Source: JADJSS01 sp046329815 (GTDB lineage: Bacteria > Bacteroidota > Bacteroidia > Chitinophagales > JADIYW01). Taken from it: DNA of 64,000 nucleotides. The position numbers were made by a program, and so were the translations under genes. The notes under the pieces were generated by a model. The model was not told the origin of the DNA, did no database searches, and saw only the letters and a list, made by a program, of their open reading frames with translations. How positions within the stretch are numbered: the stretch's first letter is position 1; every line of letters begins with the position of its first letter. The stretch is from NCBI GenBank assembly GCA_046329815.1, contig JAXLTY010000002.1:558001-622000 (forward strand), in the 5' to 3' direction. This document shows, one piece after another, positions 37,255-46,792 of the stretch.

Positions 37255-37764
37255 TCAGGCATTTTTTGTTTTAGTTAAAGTATCTACTTGTTTCAGTAGA
37301 GTTGGCATTCTATATTCGCCATGCATATTTTTGATATGCTGCGCAGCAACATGAATATCCATATCGACAGCAGTAATATACAACGGACTTTTACTATTGC
37401 CTCTCAGTAAGAGTTGTTTATCTTTTTCAACGGTAGCGAAATTAGTTTTGGCAACACCAATGACAGGAACTTTGCTTTCTAATGCTTTGTATAAATACGC
37501 GCCTAAACCTGGTTTTTGAGCATTATCTAAATACACAAAACCATCTACAACTATAGCTTCAATAGTATCGAATTCCACTTGCTTCAGAATACTCAAAATG
37601 CAAGGCAATTCTCTTTTGTAGAATTCACCTGACGTATAATCGGCTACATTTTCCAGTATTTCGGTATAAATCTTAAAAGGAACATTGTCCGTCCATTGTT
37701 CAAAAGCAATACATGCCGTCTTGGCTTTTTGGTCAAAGTAATAAGTATCAACAGCTAAAATCAT
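37255..37764 (-). CDS. nfi: Endonuclease V, compact form
   Basis: Repair nuclease that cuts DNA (or RNA in some members) next to deoxyinosine. The metal ligands are identifiable: Asp in AVDTYY (residue 5), Glu in KRELP near residue 50, and Asp in VVDGFVYLD near residue 74. The GLGAYLY, GVAKT and SPLYIT motifs follow, with the late His in DMDIHVAAQHI. At 169 aa it is shorter than E. coli Nfi (223 aa); much of the N-terminal extension is missing. The ATG is at 37764. It converges with the LRR gene, with stops 2 bp apart. Confidence 0.8.
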   Translation of the reverse strand: MILAVDTYYFDQKAKTACIAFEQWTDNVPFKIYTEILENVADYTSGEFYKRELPCILSILKQVEFDTIEAIVVDGFVYLDNAQKPGLGAYLYKALESKVPVIGVAKTNFATVEKDKQLLLRGNSKSPLYITAVDMDIHVAAQHIKNMHGEYRMPTLLKQVDTLTKTKNA

Positions 37765-37859
37765 TCTCGGTAAAGTTAGACAAAAATAGAACTGAACATT
37801 TTAAAATAGTATCATTTGCACATTAAATTGCCTGCATTTAATTTTCAACTTTTAAATTG

Positions 37860-37867
37860 TAACTTTG
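37860..37867 (+). promoter_or_regulatory. -7 box (TAACTTTG) of the P5C dehydrogenase gene
   Basis: TAACTTTG fits TAnnTTTG and lies 35 bp before the ATG at 37903. It supports that start over the longer frame from 37816. Confidence 0.5.
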
Positions 37868-37902
37868 TTCTTCTTAGTAAAAATCTAACTATTTTACACA
37901 AT

Positions 37903-39540
37903 ATGTCAAATAAAATTGCTCCAATTCCAACACCGGTCAACGAACCTATTTTAGGTTATCTGCCAAACAGCAACGAACGCAATAGCTTAAAAGCCGAACT
38001 GAAACGCCGAAAAGAAACAGTTTATGATATACCGATGTTCATCAACGGAAAAGAGGTGAGAACGAACAACACGGTAGATGTTTTTCCGCCACACGAATTG
38101 TCGCACAAGATTGCGCAGTATCATCAGGGCACGACAGAGCATATTCATCAGGCAATTGAGGCAGCTTTAAATGCTCGCGAGCAGTGGGCAAACACCGATT
38201 GGGAAACGCGTGCCTCCATCTTTTTGAAAGCTGCTGATCTGATTTCCGGACCATATCGCGCTGCAATCAATGCTGCAACTATGCTTGGACAATCTAAAAA
38301 TGCGTACCAGGCAGAGATTGATTCGGCTTGCGAGTTGGCTGATTTCCTGCGTTTCAACGTGCATTTCGCTTCAGAAATTTATAAAGAGCAACCGGTTTCT
38401 GCGCCAAATATTCGCAATACGATTGAATACCGCGCGCTTGAAGGCTTTGTTTATGCTATCACACCGTTCAACTTTACAGCCATTGCCGGTAACTTATCGG
38501 TTTCACCTGCATTGATGGGCAATGTGGTGGTGTGGAAACCGTCCAACACGCAAGTATATTCTGCATGGACCATTATGGAAATCTTCCGCGAAGCAGGTGT
38601 GCCTGCCGGTGTCATCAACATGATTTTGTGTGATGCAGTGGAAACAACCAATATCATTTTGCAGCATCCTGATTTTGCCGGCGTGCATTTTACAGGTTCA
38701 ACAACGGTATTCAATTCTATTTGGGAAACCGTTGGTAAGAATCTGCATTTATACAAAAGCTATCCGCGTTTAGTAGGCGAGACTGGTGGCAAAGACTACA
38801 TCTTAGCGCATAACAGCGCAGATATTGATGTGTTGGCAACCGCTATTTTGCGTGGTGCATTTGAATATCAGGGACAAAAATGTTCGGCGTGTTCGCGTGC
38901 GTATATTCCAAAATCCATTTGGGACGCGACTTGGGAAAAAATGTACCAGGCACTGAAGACTTTCAAGGTTGGCAATATAGAAGATTTTACGGTGATCATG
39001 GGCGCGGTGATCAATGAAGCGGCATTTAAGCGCATTACTAAATATATTGAACACGCGAAAGCTGATCCGAATAATATCATTATGTATGGCGGCGGCCACG
39101 ATAAGAAAAAAGGATATTTTGTCGAGCCGACAGTTATCTTAACTAAAGACCCAAAATCAGTGACGATGGTAGAAGAGATTTTCGGACCTGTTTTAACCAT
39201 CTATGTATATGACGATGCGGAAATGTCTTTGGATGCTGTTTTGAATTTAGTAGATTCTACTTCTGAATATGCGTTAACAGGCGCTATCATTGCGCAAGAT
39301 ACTTACGCCATTGAGCAAATGAAAAATAAACTGACCAACAGCGCGGGCAATTTTTATGTAAACGATAAATGTACCGGCGCCGTAGTAGGACAGCAGCCGT
39401 TTGGTGGCGCACGCAAATCGGGTACGAACGACAAAGCAGGCAGCAAATGGAATTTGCTGCGTTGGGTTTCGCCGCGTACGGTGAAAGAAAACTACGTTCC
39501 ACCAAAATATTATACTTATCCGTATATGGTAGAAGAATAA
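37903..39540 (+). CDS. pruA: L-glutamate gamma-semialdehyde (1-pyrroline-5-carboxylate) dehydrogenase
   Basis: NAD-dependent aldehyde dehydrogenase of the P5C dehydrogenase (ALDH4) type, the second step of proline degradation to glutamate. Motifs are the Asn block ITPFNFTAIAGN, the Glu in LVGETGGKDYILAH, the catalytic Cys in GQKCSACSRAYIP and the GPVLTIYVYDD segment. Length 545 aa from ATG 37903 is normal for the eukaryote-like single-domain enzyme of Bacteroidota. Proline dehydrogenase is not in the window. Confidence 0.92.
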   Translation: MSNKIAPIPTPVNEPILGYLPNSNERNSLKAELKRRKETVYDIPMFINGKEVRTNNTVDVFPPHELSHKIAQYHQGTTEHIHQAIEAALNAREQWANTDWETRASIFLKAADLISGPYRAAINAATMLGQSKNAYQAEIDSACELADFLRFNVHFASEIYKEQPVSAPNIRNTIEYRALEGFVYAITPFNFTAIAGNLSVSPALMGNVVVWKPSNTQVYSAWTIMEIFREAGVPAGVINMILCDAVETTNIILQHPDFAGVHFTGSTTVFNSIWETVGKNLHLYKSYPRLVGETGGKDYILAHNSADIDVLATAILRGAFEYQGQKCSACSRAYIPKSIWDATWEKMYQALKTFKVGNIEDFTVIMGAVINEAAFKRITKYIEHAKADPNNIIMYGGGHDKKKGYFVEPTVILTKDPKSVTMVEEIFGPVLTIYVYDDAEMSLDAVLNLVDSTSEYALTGAIIAQDTYAIEQMKNKLTNSAGNFYVNDKCTGAVVGQQPFGGARKSGTNDKAGSKWNLLRWVSPRTVKENYVPPKYYTYPYMVEE

Positions 39541-39623
39541 TCATTTGTTGAAAACTTAAAGCAAATTCTTAACATATAATCAAACAAAAAGGTATAAATT
39601 GCTTGCAATAAAAAACAAAGATT

Positions 39624-40148
39624 ATGCACTTTAACATGTTTCTTACATCAGCAATAGCTGGATTAATTCCACTTATAGTTGGAATGATTTGGTACAATCC
39701 AAATGTATTTGGAAAAGCTTGGTTACAAGCTGCCGGACTTGATGAAACGAAAGCCAAACAAGGTTTCAATATGCCACTCGTATTTGGACTGACATTTGTT
39801 TTCGGTTTTTTTATTGCATTTGGATTAATGCCGGTTACCATTCATCAATTTGGGTTTATGGGTATGTTGCAACATAAATTAGTAATCAATGATGCTGCAG
39901 CTTTAGATTTCTTTTCCAAAGGTTTTGCAGATTATGGGAACGAATTCAGAACGTTTAAGCATGGTACATTACACGGTACAATTACAGGTGTTACATTAGC
40001 ATTGCCGGTTGTTGCTATTAATGCGCTCTTTGAACGTAAAGGATTTAAATATATTGCCATTAATGCAGGTTTTTGGATTTTATGTTTTTGTTTAATTGGT
40101 GGATTTGTTTGCCAATTTGCAGATGTAACCATCGAAACATTTAAATAG
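39624..40148 (+). CDS. DUF1761 membrane protein
   Basis: A 174-aa inner-membrane protein. Four hydrophobic segments are visible: SAIAGLIPLIVGMIWYNPNVFG at the start (family signature with GxxWYxP), PLVFGLTFVFGFFIAFGLMP, GVTLALPVVAINALF, and the final FWILCFCLIGGFVCQF. These fit DUF1761, for which no function is established. Its ATG lies 83 bp after the pruA stop and it ends before a strong terminator. Confidence 0.75.
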   Translation: MHFNMFLTSAIAGLIPLIVGMIWYNPNVFGKAWLQAAGLDETKAKQGFNMPLVFGLTFVFGFFIAFGLMPVTIHQFGFMGMLQHKLVINDAAALDFFSKGFADYGNEFRTFKHGTLHGTITGVTLALPVVAINALFERKGFKYIAINAGFWILCFCLIGGFVCQFADVTIETFK

Positions 40149-40170
40149 ATATAATACACATAAAACAAAA

Positions 40171-40197
40171 AAAAGTCGCCAATGGCGACTTTTCTTA
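40171..40197 (+). terminator. Intrinsic terminator after the DUF1761 gene
   Basis: A 10-bp perfect stem (AAAAGTCGCC at 40171-40180 with 40184-40193) closes an AAT loop, followed by TCTTATTTT. An A-run precedes it. The position 22 bp after the DUF1761 stop is as expected. Confidence 0.8.
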
Positions 40198-40444
40198 TTT
40201 TATAAATATTTTAATACTTCTGTTTTTTTTATGACAAATGATTTTTATTAAATTTAAATTGCAAGCTTATAATAAACAATTTTCTATAAAAAACTATACT
40301 TTTTCTACTTAAATAATATGACAAAGGCAAAAATTTGTATCGGAATATTTGTTTTTTGATGTATAATATTGTGTAATCAATCACAATAAAAATAGCATCA
40401 TGAAATTAACAATTCACGAACTAAAAAATCACATATTAAAAATA

Positions 40445-41014
40445 ATGGGTAAAAAATTACTCTTAATTTTATCAGTTCTAGCAGTATTATTTTTAGTAAA
40501 CGCTTGCACGCCATTGCCAACCGGCGGTCCGGTAAGTAGTAATGTAATTTATAAAGTTCAGAATAAGAAAGGCACACTTGCACCAAGCGGACAACCAACC
40601 AATCGCTATGATTCATTACCAATTGAGATTAACAATGACAATGTAAACGATTTTTATTTAATTAGAGACAATTCATCGCCGTTAGCTATTTGGATAGCTC
40701 CTGCAAATAACACAAAATTTGCTACAGTCACTGTTGGTCTAACCGGAATAAAGCAATATGCATTATCTGAATCTATTAATAGTTCAAACAATTGGCAGTC
40801 TATTTCAATTGCCTTGATGCAAGGAAGTTATGACGGTACATCAGTAACTGGTGTGCTGGGTACATACATTTACGGATTACAAATAAAAAACGGTTCAAAT
40901 TTTAATTATGCCTGGATAAAATTGGATTGCAATGCATTAACAAAAGTAGTTACAGTAATTGAATCTGCTTACAATACAACACCAAACCAAGCAATTCTGG
41001 CTGGTAAAAAATAA
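40445..41014 (+). CDS. Lipoprotein of unknown function
   Basis: A 189-aa lipoprotein. The signal peptide (LLLILSVLAVLFLVNAC) ends in a lipobox with Cys near residue 20. The mature domain has a PVSSNVIYKVQNKKG start and a repeated N/S-rich beta pattern. I find no family. The start is ATG 40445 (MGKKLLLI); a frame from 40400 adds 15 polar residues before the signal and is rejected. It is preceded by about 250 bp of AT-rich sequence with no other feature. Confidence 0.6.
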   Translation: MGKKLLLILSVLAVLFLVNACTPLPTGGPVSSNVIYKVQNKKGTLAPSGQPTNRYDSLPIEINNDNVNDFYLIRDNSSPLAIWIAPANNTKFATVTVGLTGIKQYALSESINSSNNWQSISIALMQGSYDGTSVTGVLGTYIYGLQIKNGSNFNYAWIKLDCNALTKVVTVIESAYNTTPNQAILAGKK

Positions 41015-41107
41015 CTTTATGAAGATAGAAGTAATCAGACCGATTGAAGGTGATTTTTTATGAAGAATTACTTTTGACATTTTCATGATTACTGCTTACT
41101 TTGTATC

Positions 41108-41725
41108 ATGTTACTTGAGATCTTTCCACACAATATTGACCTGCGCAAAATGAAGCAAGTGGTTGATTGTTTGAAAAAAGGTGGATTAGTAATTTATCCA
41201 ACAGATACAGTGTATGGTTTAGGTTGCGATATTTTTAATAAAGATGCCGTTGAAAAAGTATGTCGCATCAAAAATGTAAAGATCGAAAAAATGAATTTCT
41301 CGTTTATTTGCAACGATCTTTCGCATATCTCAGATTACACGATGAATGTAGATAACACAACATTCAAGCTGATGAAACGTTGTTTGCCTGGTCCGTTTAC
41401 CTTTATTTTAAAAGCGAATAACAGTATTCCAAAATTATTTAAGAACAATAAAAAAACAGTCGGTATTCGTGTGCCTGATAATAATATTGCGCGCATGATC
41501 GTGGAAGAATTAGGCAATCCGATCATTACCACTTCAGTGCATCACGAAGATGATATTATCGATTATATCACCGATCCGAACGCCATTTACGAACGCTATG
41601 AAAACTTGGTAGATATAGTAATTGACGGCGGCGCAGGCGGCTACAAACCATCCACCGTTATTGATTGTACGGAAGATGAACCTGTTATTGTTCGACAAGG
41701 AATCGGCATCATCGACGAATATTAA
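41108..41725 (+). CDS. L-threonylcarbamoyladenylate synthase (Sua5/YciO/YrdC family)
   Basis: Makes threonylcarbamoyl-AMP from threonine, bicarbonate and ATP, the first step of the t6A modification of ANN-decoding tRNAs. The family start is GGLVIYPTDTVYGLGCDI at about residues 25-42, with the KRCLPGPFTFILKA block near 90, the GIRVPDN motif near 120 and the STVIDCT motif near 180. At 205 aa it is the short YrdC-like form without the Sua5 domain; the YciO subgroup is an alternative. Confidence 0.85.
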   Translation: MLLEIFPHNIDLRKMKQVVDCLKKGGLVIYPTDTVYGLGCDIFNKDAVEKVCRIKNVKIEKMNFSFICNDLSHISDYTMNVDNTTFKLMKRCLPGPFTFILKANNSIPKLFKNNKKTVGIRVPDNNIARMIVEELGNPIITTSVHHEDDIIDYITDPNAIYERYENLVDIVIDGGAGGYKPSTVIDCTEDEPVIVRQGIGIIDEY

Positions 41726-41789
41726 ATCTTTTTTGAAGAAATACATCGAACCTGTTTTTTAGTATATTTATAGAACACAAAAAACAGCA

Positions 41790-43775
41790 ATGAAACTAGT
41801 TTACACGTTCTTCGCCTTACTTTTCTGCACCATTCTTTCCGCACAAAACATCACCACTACAGTGATTGATCCGCCGGCGCAATTGCGCTGCAACGAAGTT
41901 CCTGCAAAATTAAATAATGTGGTATTCGGTGCTGTTCCGCCAAATTCAGCTAACAAACCTGTCGTGGTTTATGTACATGGCTGGTTCGATAATGGTTATG
42001 CGTGGTTTATGGCAAAAAATAAATGGTACGAAAATTCATACAATCAGGGTTACCGCACGGCATTCTTCTTTCAGTCATACAGCGATGCTTTTGAAGATAA
42101 CGGAAAAGTGATTGCACAAATGATTCGTAAAACATGCGAACATTATAATACGAATAGTGTAATTGCAGTTTGCCACAGTAAAGGTGGTTATGATATGGAT
42201 TATACGTTGTACAATGAAAATCTTTGGGACAGCGTACAAGGCGTTATTACATTATCTACACCTTATTACGGAGCTCCTATTGCAGATTTAATATCATTTC
42301 CAATCTTTAAATCGATACTGGAAATCATACCGATTGTTGGCCCTATTTTTCAAGGCAAAGGAACCTATCAAATGCAGACTGCTTACATGGCTGGTGTAGT
42401 TCGTCCAATGATTGATAACCATCCGAATAATAATCCTGCAAAGTTTCATTGCTTTGCTGCACACGGTTTTGATCATCCAACAGTGATGCCATCAGCCATT
42501 CCTGATGACATATTAAAAGTGGTTTTTCCAAATTACCGGCCAGCATGTATTGATATTCCTGGCTTTGGTGATTTTGCCGGAAATCTAATGAGTACTTTCA
42601 TGAATATTACCGGTGTGATTTCTAAAGTAGTACAAGTACAGGATAAATATAATAATCCATCAAAGAATACAGGTTTCACAGATGGATTGGCACCCTATTA
42701 TTCAAGTTTACGACCAGGTTCTACTGTCATTTCACAATCACCACCTGCACAACAATCTTACCTGAATCATATTGATGTGTTGTTGTCCAGTTATGCATGG
42801 AATATTGTACAGCCGGAAATAGAATACTTTAAAGATCATCCGACATTCAGAACAAGTAATCCTGTGAAGCAAGAACAAAAAGTAGAACAATATCAACCGG
42901 TTTCAGATGTTCAATTGATTCAAAATAAAACAATCAATATCAATACGGAATTTACCAATAAATTATTCCTGGTAGGTGAGTACAAAAACGAAAGTATAAA
43001 AGTTTATGATGACCAAAATAATTTAGTAAAAACAATTCCATTGAATTATTCAGTGCAGGCAATGTATGATATCTTTCATGAAATTAGTTTGTCAGATTTA
43101 TTGCCAAATAAAAACTATAGATTGGAAAGTTCTAAATTACTAACCGGACTTTTGCAAGACGGCAATAACGCTTCTATACAATTGCAGACAAACGGCAATA
43201 AAACCTACTATTCCAACGATGCTTTAGGTTTTGAAGTACAACTAAATAACTGGACAAAATCTATGGAAAACACAGTTGTAAAAGGTATGCTGAGCAGAAA
43301 CATGGACGAAAACGGAAGCGTGGTGGCTGATAAAATCATTCCGGTTTCATTTGAATTTGACACGCAAAAGAATGTTTTTGTTTGCAAAGATAAATTGAAT
43401 ATTGATAATGGTATTTATAACATTGCCGTATTTGCAGAAGCAGGTGAATTGAAGCGATTTGCAACAACAAGTATCTTATTAAAACAAAATAAATTCAATG
43501 AGCAAACCAACATGTTGCCGGTTACTGTCTATCCGAATCCTGCGAAAGATATATTGAATATTCAGTTTGAAACAACTGCCAGCGCAAACTATACAATCGA
43601 GATATTTGATATAGCAGGAAAGAAGATTGCTGAAAAAACATTAGGTACTTTATCTGCAGGAATGCAACAAATACAACTTTCCACTAAGTCATATGACATG
43701 GCTGCCGGTTCATATTTAATTTCATTAACGCAGAACGGCGAATGCAAAAACAGTAAAGTTATACAGGTTAATTAA
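41790..43775 (+). CDS. Secreted alpha/beta-hydrolase (lipase-like) with T9SS sorting domain
   Basis: A 661-aa exported protein. Signal peptide ending LSAQ; an alpha/beta-hydrolase domain with the HGWFDNGYAWF oxyanion loop near residue 52 and the nucleophile Ser in AVCHSKGG (near residue 132), as in lipases and PHB depolymerases; a middle beta-rich region; then a T9SS type A tail (VYPNPAKDILNIQF to the end). Substrates are probably lipids or polyesters outside the cell. The ATG at 41790 begins the signal peptide. Confidence 0.8.
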   Translation: MKLVYTFFALLFCTILSAQNITTTVIDPPAQLRCNEVPAKLNNVVFGAVPPNSANKPVVVYVHGWFDNGYAWFMAKNKWYENSYNQGYRTAFFFQSYSDAFEDNGKVIAQMIRKTCEHYNTNSVIAVCHSKGGYDMDYTLYNENLWDSVQGVITLSTPYYGAPIADLISFPIFKSILEIIPIVGPIFQGKGTYQMQTAYMAGVVRPMIDNHPNNNPAKFHCFAAHGFDHPTVMPSAIPDDILKVVFPNYRPACIDIPGFGDFAGNLMSTFMNITGVISKVVQVQDKYNNPSKNTGFTDGLAPYYSSLRPGSTVISQSPPAQQSYLNHIDVLLSSYAWNIVQPEIEYFKDHPTFRTSNPVKQEQKVEQYQPVSDVQLIQNKTININTEFTNKLFLVGEYKNESIKVYDDQNNLVKTIPLNYSVQAMYDIFHEISLSDLLPNKNYRLESSKLLTGLLQDGNNASIQLQTNGNKTYYSNDALGFEVQLNNWTKSMENTVVKGMLSRNMDENGSVVADKIIPVSFEFDTQKNVFVCKDKLNIDNGIYNIAVFAEAGELKRFATTSILLKQNKFNEQTNMLPVTVYPNPAKDILNIQFETTASANYTIEIFDIAGKKIAEKTLGTLSAGMQQIQLSTKSYDMAAGSYLISLTQNGECKNSKVIQVN

Positions 43776-43886
43776 ATTAAATTCCTAATAAGCAAATATA
43801 GCTATTACAGCAAGGATGGAAAATGTCTGTTTGTTTATAGGTATTTCTTCTTCCGTTATTCAAATCAGACAGATTGTTTTGAATTG

Positions 43887-44501
43887 TTATTTTAAATTCT
43901 TATCTAAAGACTTAAAAATGAGATTTGTCGCCAATAGCAAAATCAGAATATTCAAGATTGGATAATAATTTTCAGTATTGAAAACTACGCAAAATAATTG
44001 TGTTATAAAGTTTGAAGGTGGTAAGTTAAAGACTACGGCAACTGCAAAATAAGCATACAAACCATATTTTAAAACAGTAAGAATTTTTGTCTTTTGTTCT
44101 GCGTTATTAAAATCCTTTATTTGTTGTACTTTATCCTGCTTTAGAGTTTCTCTGTACTGGTTATAATGATTTAAAGCTATTTGAAATTTGTTATCGCTAT
44201 CCATATTTCTTAATTCCGTCATTGGAAACCATTTTAAATCTCTCGAAATTACTGGTGAAAATGCATCATTTAGTTGTTTTGCCTGCGACAAATTTAAATT
44301 CATTTTTAGAGTTAATTTACAATACAAATACGTGGCAAGTGTTCTGATAATGTATTTATACAGAATAAATGCAATGATTATTGATAGTATGATCAATATC
44401 TTTGGATTATTTTCTATAGATGTTAATTTATCCATTATCACTATTGTACCAATCAAAGTGATAAGCTTAAAAATCAAGTCATAGATATGAGTCCAAAACA
44501 T
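43887..44501 (-). CDS. Membrane protein of unknown function
   Basis: A 204-aa protein with hydrophobic segments at about residues 10-23, 35-55, 143-160 and 180-197, and a charged middle region (DLKWFPMTELRNMDSDN to QKTKILTVL) that would lie on one side of the membrane. No family recognised. It is flanked by the converging T9SS lipase gene and the hydroxylase-like gene in the same orientation 38 bp upstream. Confidence 0.55.
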   Translation of the reverse strand: MFWTHIYDLIFKLITLIGTIVIMDKLTSIENNPKILIILSIIIAFILYKYIIRTLATYLYCKLTLKMNLNLSQAKQLNDAFSPVISRDLKWFPMTELRNMDSDNKFQIALNHYNQYRETLKQDKVQQIKDFNNAEQKTKILTVLKYGLYAYFAVAVVFNLPPSNFITQLFCVVFNTENYYPILNILILLLATNLIFKSLDKNLK

Positions 44502-44539
44502 AGTGTTTGTTAATTAATAGTATAAATTTTTTCTATGTT

Positions 44540-45103
44540 TTAATTGTTGGTAACAGGTATCGGTACTAACTGCAATTTTTTAGCCGCTGCAGTTTCTGCT
44601 CTGCGTTGTCTGCGTGCAATATCTATCTTTTCACGTTCTGTACCTTTATAAACTAAACGAGTGCCCATTACGTAATCCCAAAGCGGAAAAGTAACGCACC
44701 AGTTCTTGTCTTGATCAGGTGCCATGTGATGATCGTAATGCCAAGGCAAATATTTGTAGCCCCATTCCGGATCTAAGTGTGATCTTTTATGTACTCGATA
44801 ATAATTGTATTGTGATAACCACATGGCAGCGGTAAAGCCCGGCGCAATAGGGAACAACGGCGTTACTGCAATTGCTGCCACCACTAAAGAGGCAACTTCA
44901 TGCGTTTGACCATTGAACTCATCGAAGATATTTTTTTCGTAATCAGAATCTCTGTAGCTCTCTTCCAATACTTTACGATGATGAGTATGCCAATGGTAAC
45001 TCCACTTGCTTTTCTTGTTTTTTCCTTTTTCGTGCAGCCAGTATTTATGTATATACCATTCGCTGGCGTTAGCTGTTATTAAACCGGTAATGAATCCAAG
45101 CAT
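44540..45103 (-). CDS. Fatty acid hydroxylase/sterol desaturase-like membrane protein
   Basis: A 187-aa protein with several His clusters like those binding the di-iron centre of the fatty acid hydroxylase superfamily: HKYWLH near residue 18, HWHTHHRK near 37, and HYDHHMAPD in the C-terminal part. Two hydrophobic stretches are present (residues 1-15 and about 70-95). It is smaller than typical members and the substrate is unknown. The start chosen is ATG 45103 (MLGFITGL); a frame from 45133 adds ten residues. Confidence 0.65.
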   Translation of the reverse strand: MLGFITGLITANASEWYIHKYWLHEKGKNKKSKWSYHWHTHHRKVLEESYRDSDYEKNIFDEFNGQTHEVASLVVAAIAVTPLFPIAPGFTAAMWLSQYNYYRVHKRSHLDPEWGYKYLPWHYDHHMAPDQDKNWCVTFPLWDYVMGTRLVYKGTEREKIDIARRQRRAETAAAKKLQLVPIPVTNN

Positions 45104-45183
45104 ATTTCTGTTTTTAACTAAAGTAAGATACAATTATTTTTTGATAAATTAAACTAAAATAGCGATAACTTGTTAAACGTTGT

Positions 45184-45191
45184 TACTTTTG
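45184..45191 (+). promoter_or_regulatory. -7 box (TACTTTTG) of the GNAT-family gene
   Basis: TACTTTTG fits TAnnTTTG. The ATG at 45200 lies only 8 bp after it, so the transcript would have a very short leader or none. It also shows that the upstream TTG frame at 45170 is not the start. Confidence 0.4.
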
Positions 45192-45199
45192 TAAGACGA

Positions 45200-46369
45200 A
45201 TGTTTTTGACAGAACAGAATATCACTACCCATTTAAGTGTAAAAATATATACTTCGCTACAGGAAATTGAAGCAGACTGTTGGAATTCAATTTGTACATC
45301 TATTCCATTCTTCCAAACCTACGAATTCTTAAAAATGATTGAAAGCATTCAGCAAACGCTGCAATTTCGTTATGTTTTAGTATTTAAGAACAATAGGATA
45401 GAAGCCGCTTTATATTTCCAACTGCTTGATTTTTCGTTCAGGAACCTCGTCAACTATTCTTCAGAGCATGAACAACAGGCAGGCATTAAAACATCGGTGA
45501 AAAGATATATCGCACGAAAGAATACGAAGTTATTGAACTTGGGAAATGTATTTTTTACCGGCGATAAAGGCATCATCGCGAAAGAAGAATCCGAAGTTGT
45601 TGAGCAATTACCGCTTTTCTTTGAAGCTGTAAAATCTACTTTTAAAGAAAAGAAGCCTGCCGCATCTTTATTGGCAAATATTTACCTGAAAGACGAAGAA
45701 AAATGTTCGCGTTTTTGCGAACAATCGTTTCATCCGTTCATTACCGAGCCCGATATGTTTATGCAGTTGGATGAAAACTGGCATTCAATGGCTGATTATA
45801 TGAATGCTCTTTCTTCCAAATATCGTGTGCGCACTAAAAAGATAGTATCGACTTCGGCTGATATCGTTAAAAAGGATTTTTGTAAGGAAGAAGTGATCGC
45901 ATATAAAAATGAGATACAACTGCTGTATAATAATGTGGTGAATAATGTGGCATTCAACATGGCAACACTCAATATTGATTTTTTTGAGAATGTAAAAGAA
46001 CTTTACGGCGATCGATGTGTGGTGTCCGGTTATTTCTTACATAATAACCTGGTTGGATTTTCCTGCGTTTTTCATTTAGAAACCGATACCATGCATGTAC
46101 ATTATATCGGTTTGAATTACGATGTGAACAAAGAATATAAATTATACAACCGCATGTTGCTCGATTTTGTGGAATTTGGTATTCAGTGCCGCGTAAAGCA
46201 CATTCATTTCGGACGAACGGCTACTGAAATCAAAACTACGATAGGCGCGAAGCCAAATCCGTTGCGAGCTTACCTGAAAATGAATAACCGCTTCTTCAAT
46301 ATGGCACTGCCGACTTTCCTGAAACGCATCAAACCACCTGAATATGTGGTGCGAAATCCGTTTAAGTAG
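45200..46369 (+). CDS. GNAT-family acetyltransferase (peptidogalycan biosynthesis-like)
   Basis: A 389-aa cytoplasmic protein of the FemAB/GNAT-like group annotated in Bacteroidota as peptidogalycan biosynthesis protein or N-acetyltransferase. The N-terminal IPFFQTYEFLKMIESIQQ, the middle LSSKYRVRTKKIV helix and a C-terminal acyltransferase domain (VSGYFLHNNLVGFSCVFHLE, then MHVHYIGLNYDVNKEYKLYN) are visible. Acceptor unknown. The stop lies 72 bp before the first unit of array B. Confidence 0.6.
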   Translation: MFLTEQNITTHLSVKIYTSLQEIEADCWNSICTSIPFFQTYEFLKMIESIQQTLQFRYVLVFKNNRIEAALYFQLLDFSFRNLVNYSSEHEQQAGIKTSVKRYIARKNTKLLNLGNVFFTGDKGIIAKEESEVVEQLPLFFEAVKSTFKEKKPAASLLANIYLKDEEKCSRFCEQSFHPFITEPDMFMQLDENWHSMADYMNALSSKYRVRTKKIVSTSADIVKKDFCKEEVIAYKNEIQLLYNNVVNNVAFNMATLNIDFFENVKELYGDRCVVSGYFLHNNLVGFSCVFHLETDTMHVHYIGLNYDVNKEYKLYNRMLLDFVEFGIQCRVKHIHFGRTATEIKTTIGAKPNPLRAYLKMNNRFFNMALPTFLKRIKPPEYVVRNPFK

Positions 46370-46378
46370 GTTCGTCTG

Positions 46379-46792
46379 TTATTTCCTTTTTTCCTGAATT
46401 TTTATGGTATTGATTGATTTACGATAGTGGTACATCCTGATTTTACTCAGGTTGCTCGTCCGTTCACTCAGGTTACTCAGCAGTTCACTCAGGTTGCTCG
46501 TCCGTTTACTCAGGTCGCTCAGCAGTTCACTCAGGTTGCTCAGCAGTTCACTCAGGTTGCTCGGCAGTTCACTCAGGTTGCTCAGCAGTTTACTCAGGTT
46601 GCTCGTCCGTTCACTCAGGTTGCTCGGCAGTTCACTCAGGTTGCTCAGCAGTTCACTCAGGTTGCATTTCCGCCGTTTTTTTAAGCTATCTGACTGACAT
46701 TTTGGCGCATCTGAGTGAAAATTTATCGCTTCTGATATAACTTCTGATATATCTAACCTGATTTTAAATTCATCTAATGAATAAATTACCAA
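46379..46792 (-). CDS. Doubtful 137-aa heptad-repeat frame over arrays B and C
   Basis: An open frame on the minus strand runs through array B, translating it as 11 heptads of the type LSELLSN/LSERTSN, with part of array C as its N-terminus. Leucines recur every three or four residues, so the peptide would be a coiled-coil. No signal, ribosome site or promoter was seen, and the upstream part of array C has stop codons in the same frame. It is probably a by-product of the 21-bp pitch. Confidence 0.2.
   Translation of the reverse strand: MVIYSLDEFKIRLDISEVISEAINFHSDAPKCQSDSLKKRRKCNLSELLSNLSELPSNLSERTSNLSKLLSNLSELPSNLSELLSNLSELLSDLSKRTSNLSELLSNLSERTSNLSKIRMYHYRKSINTIKIQEKRK
46442..46672. repeat. 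Array B: eleven near-identical 21-bp tandem repeats
   Basis: Units begin at 46442 and every 21 bp up to 46652, eleven in all. Each starts TTYACTCAGGTTGCTC and ends in one of three tails (AGCAG, GTCCG or GGCAG); the last unit has a changed tail. There are no indels. The array is much richer in G and C than its surroundings. It lies in the gap between the converging GNAT and rhomboid genes. Confidence 0.95.

Noticed and set aside
46427..46697. Plus-strand frames through array B (FTQVAQQ-type and RSLRLLSSS-type heptads)
   Set aside because: All frames are open because a 21-bp repeat with no stop stays open in that frame. There is no start signal, ribosome site or flanking coding sequence.
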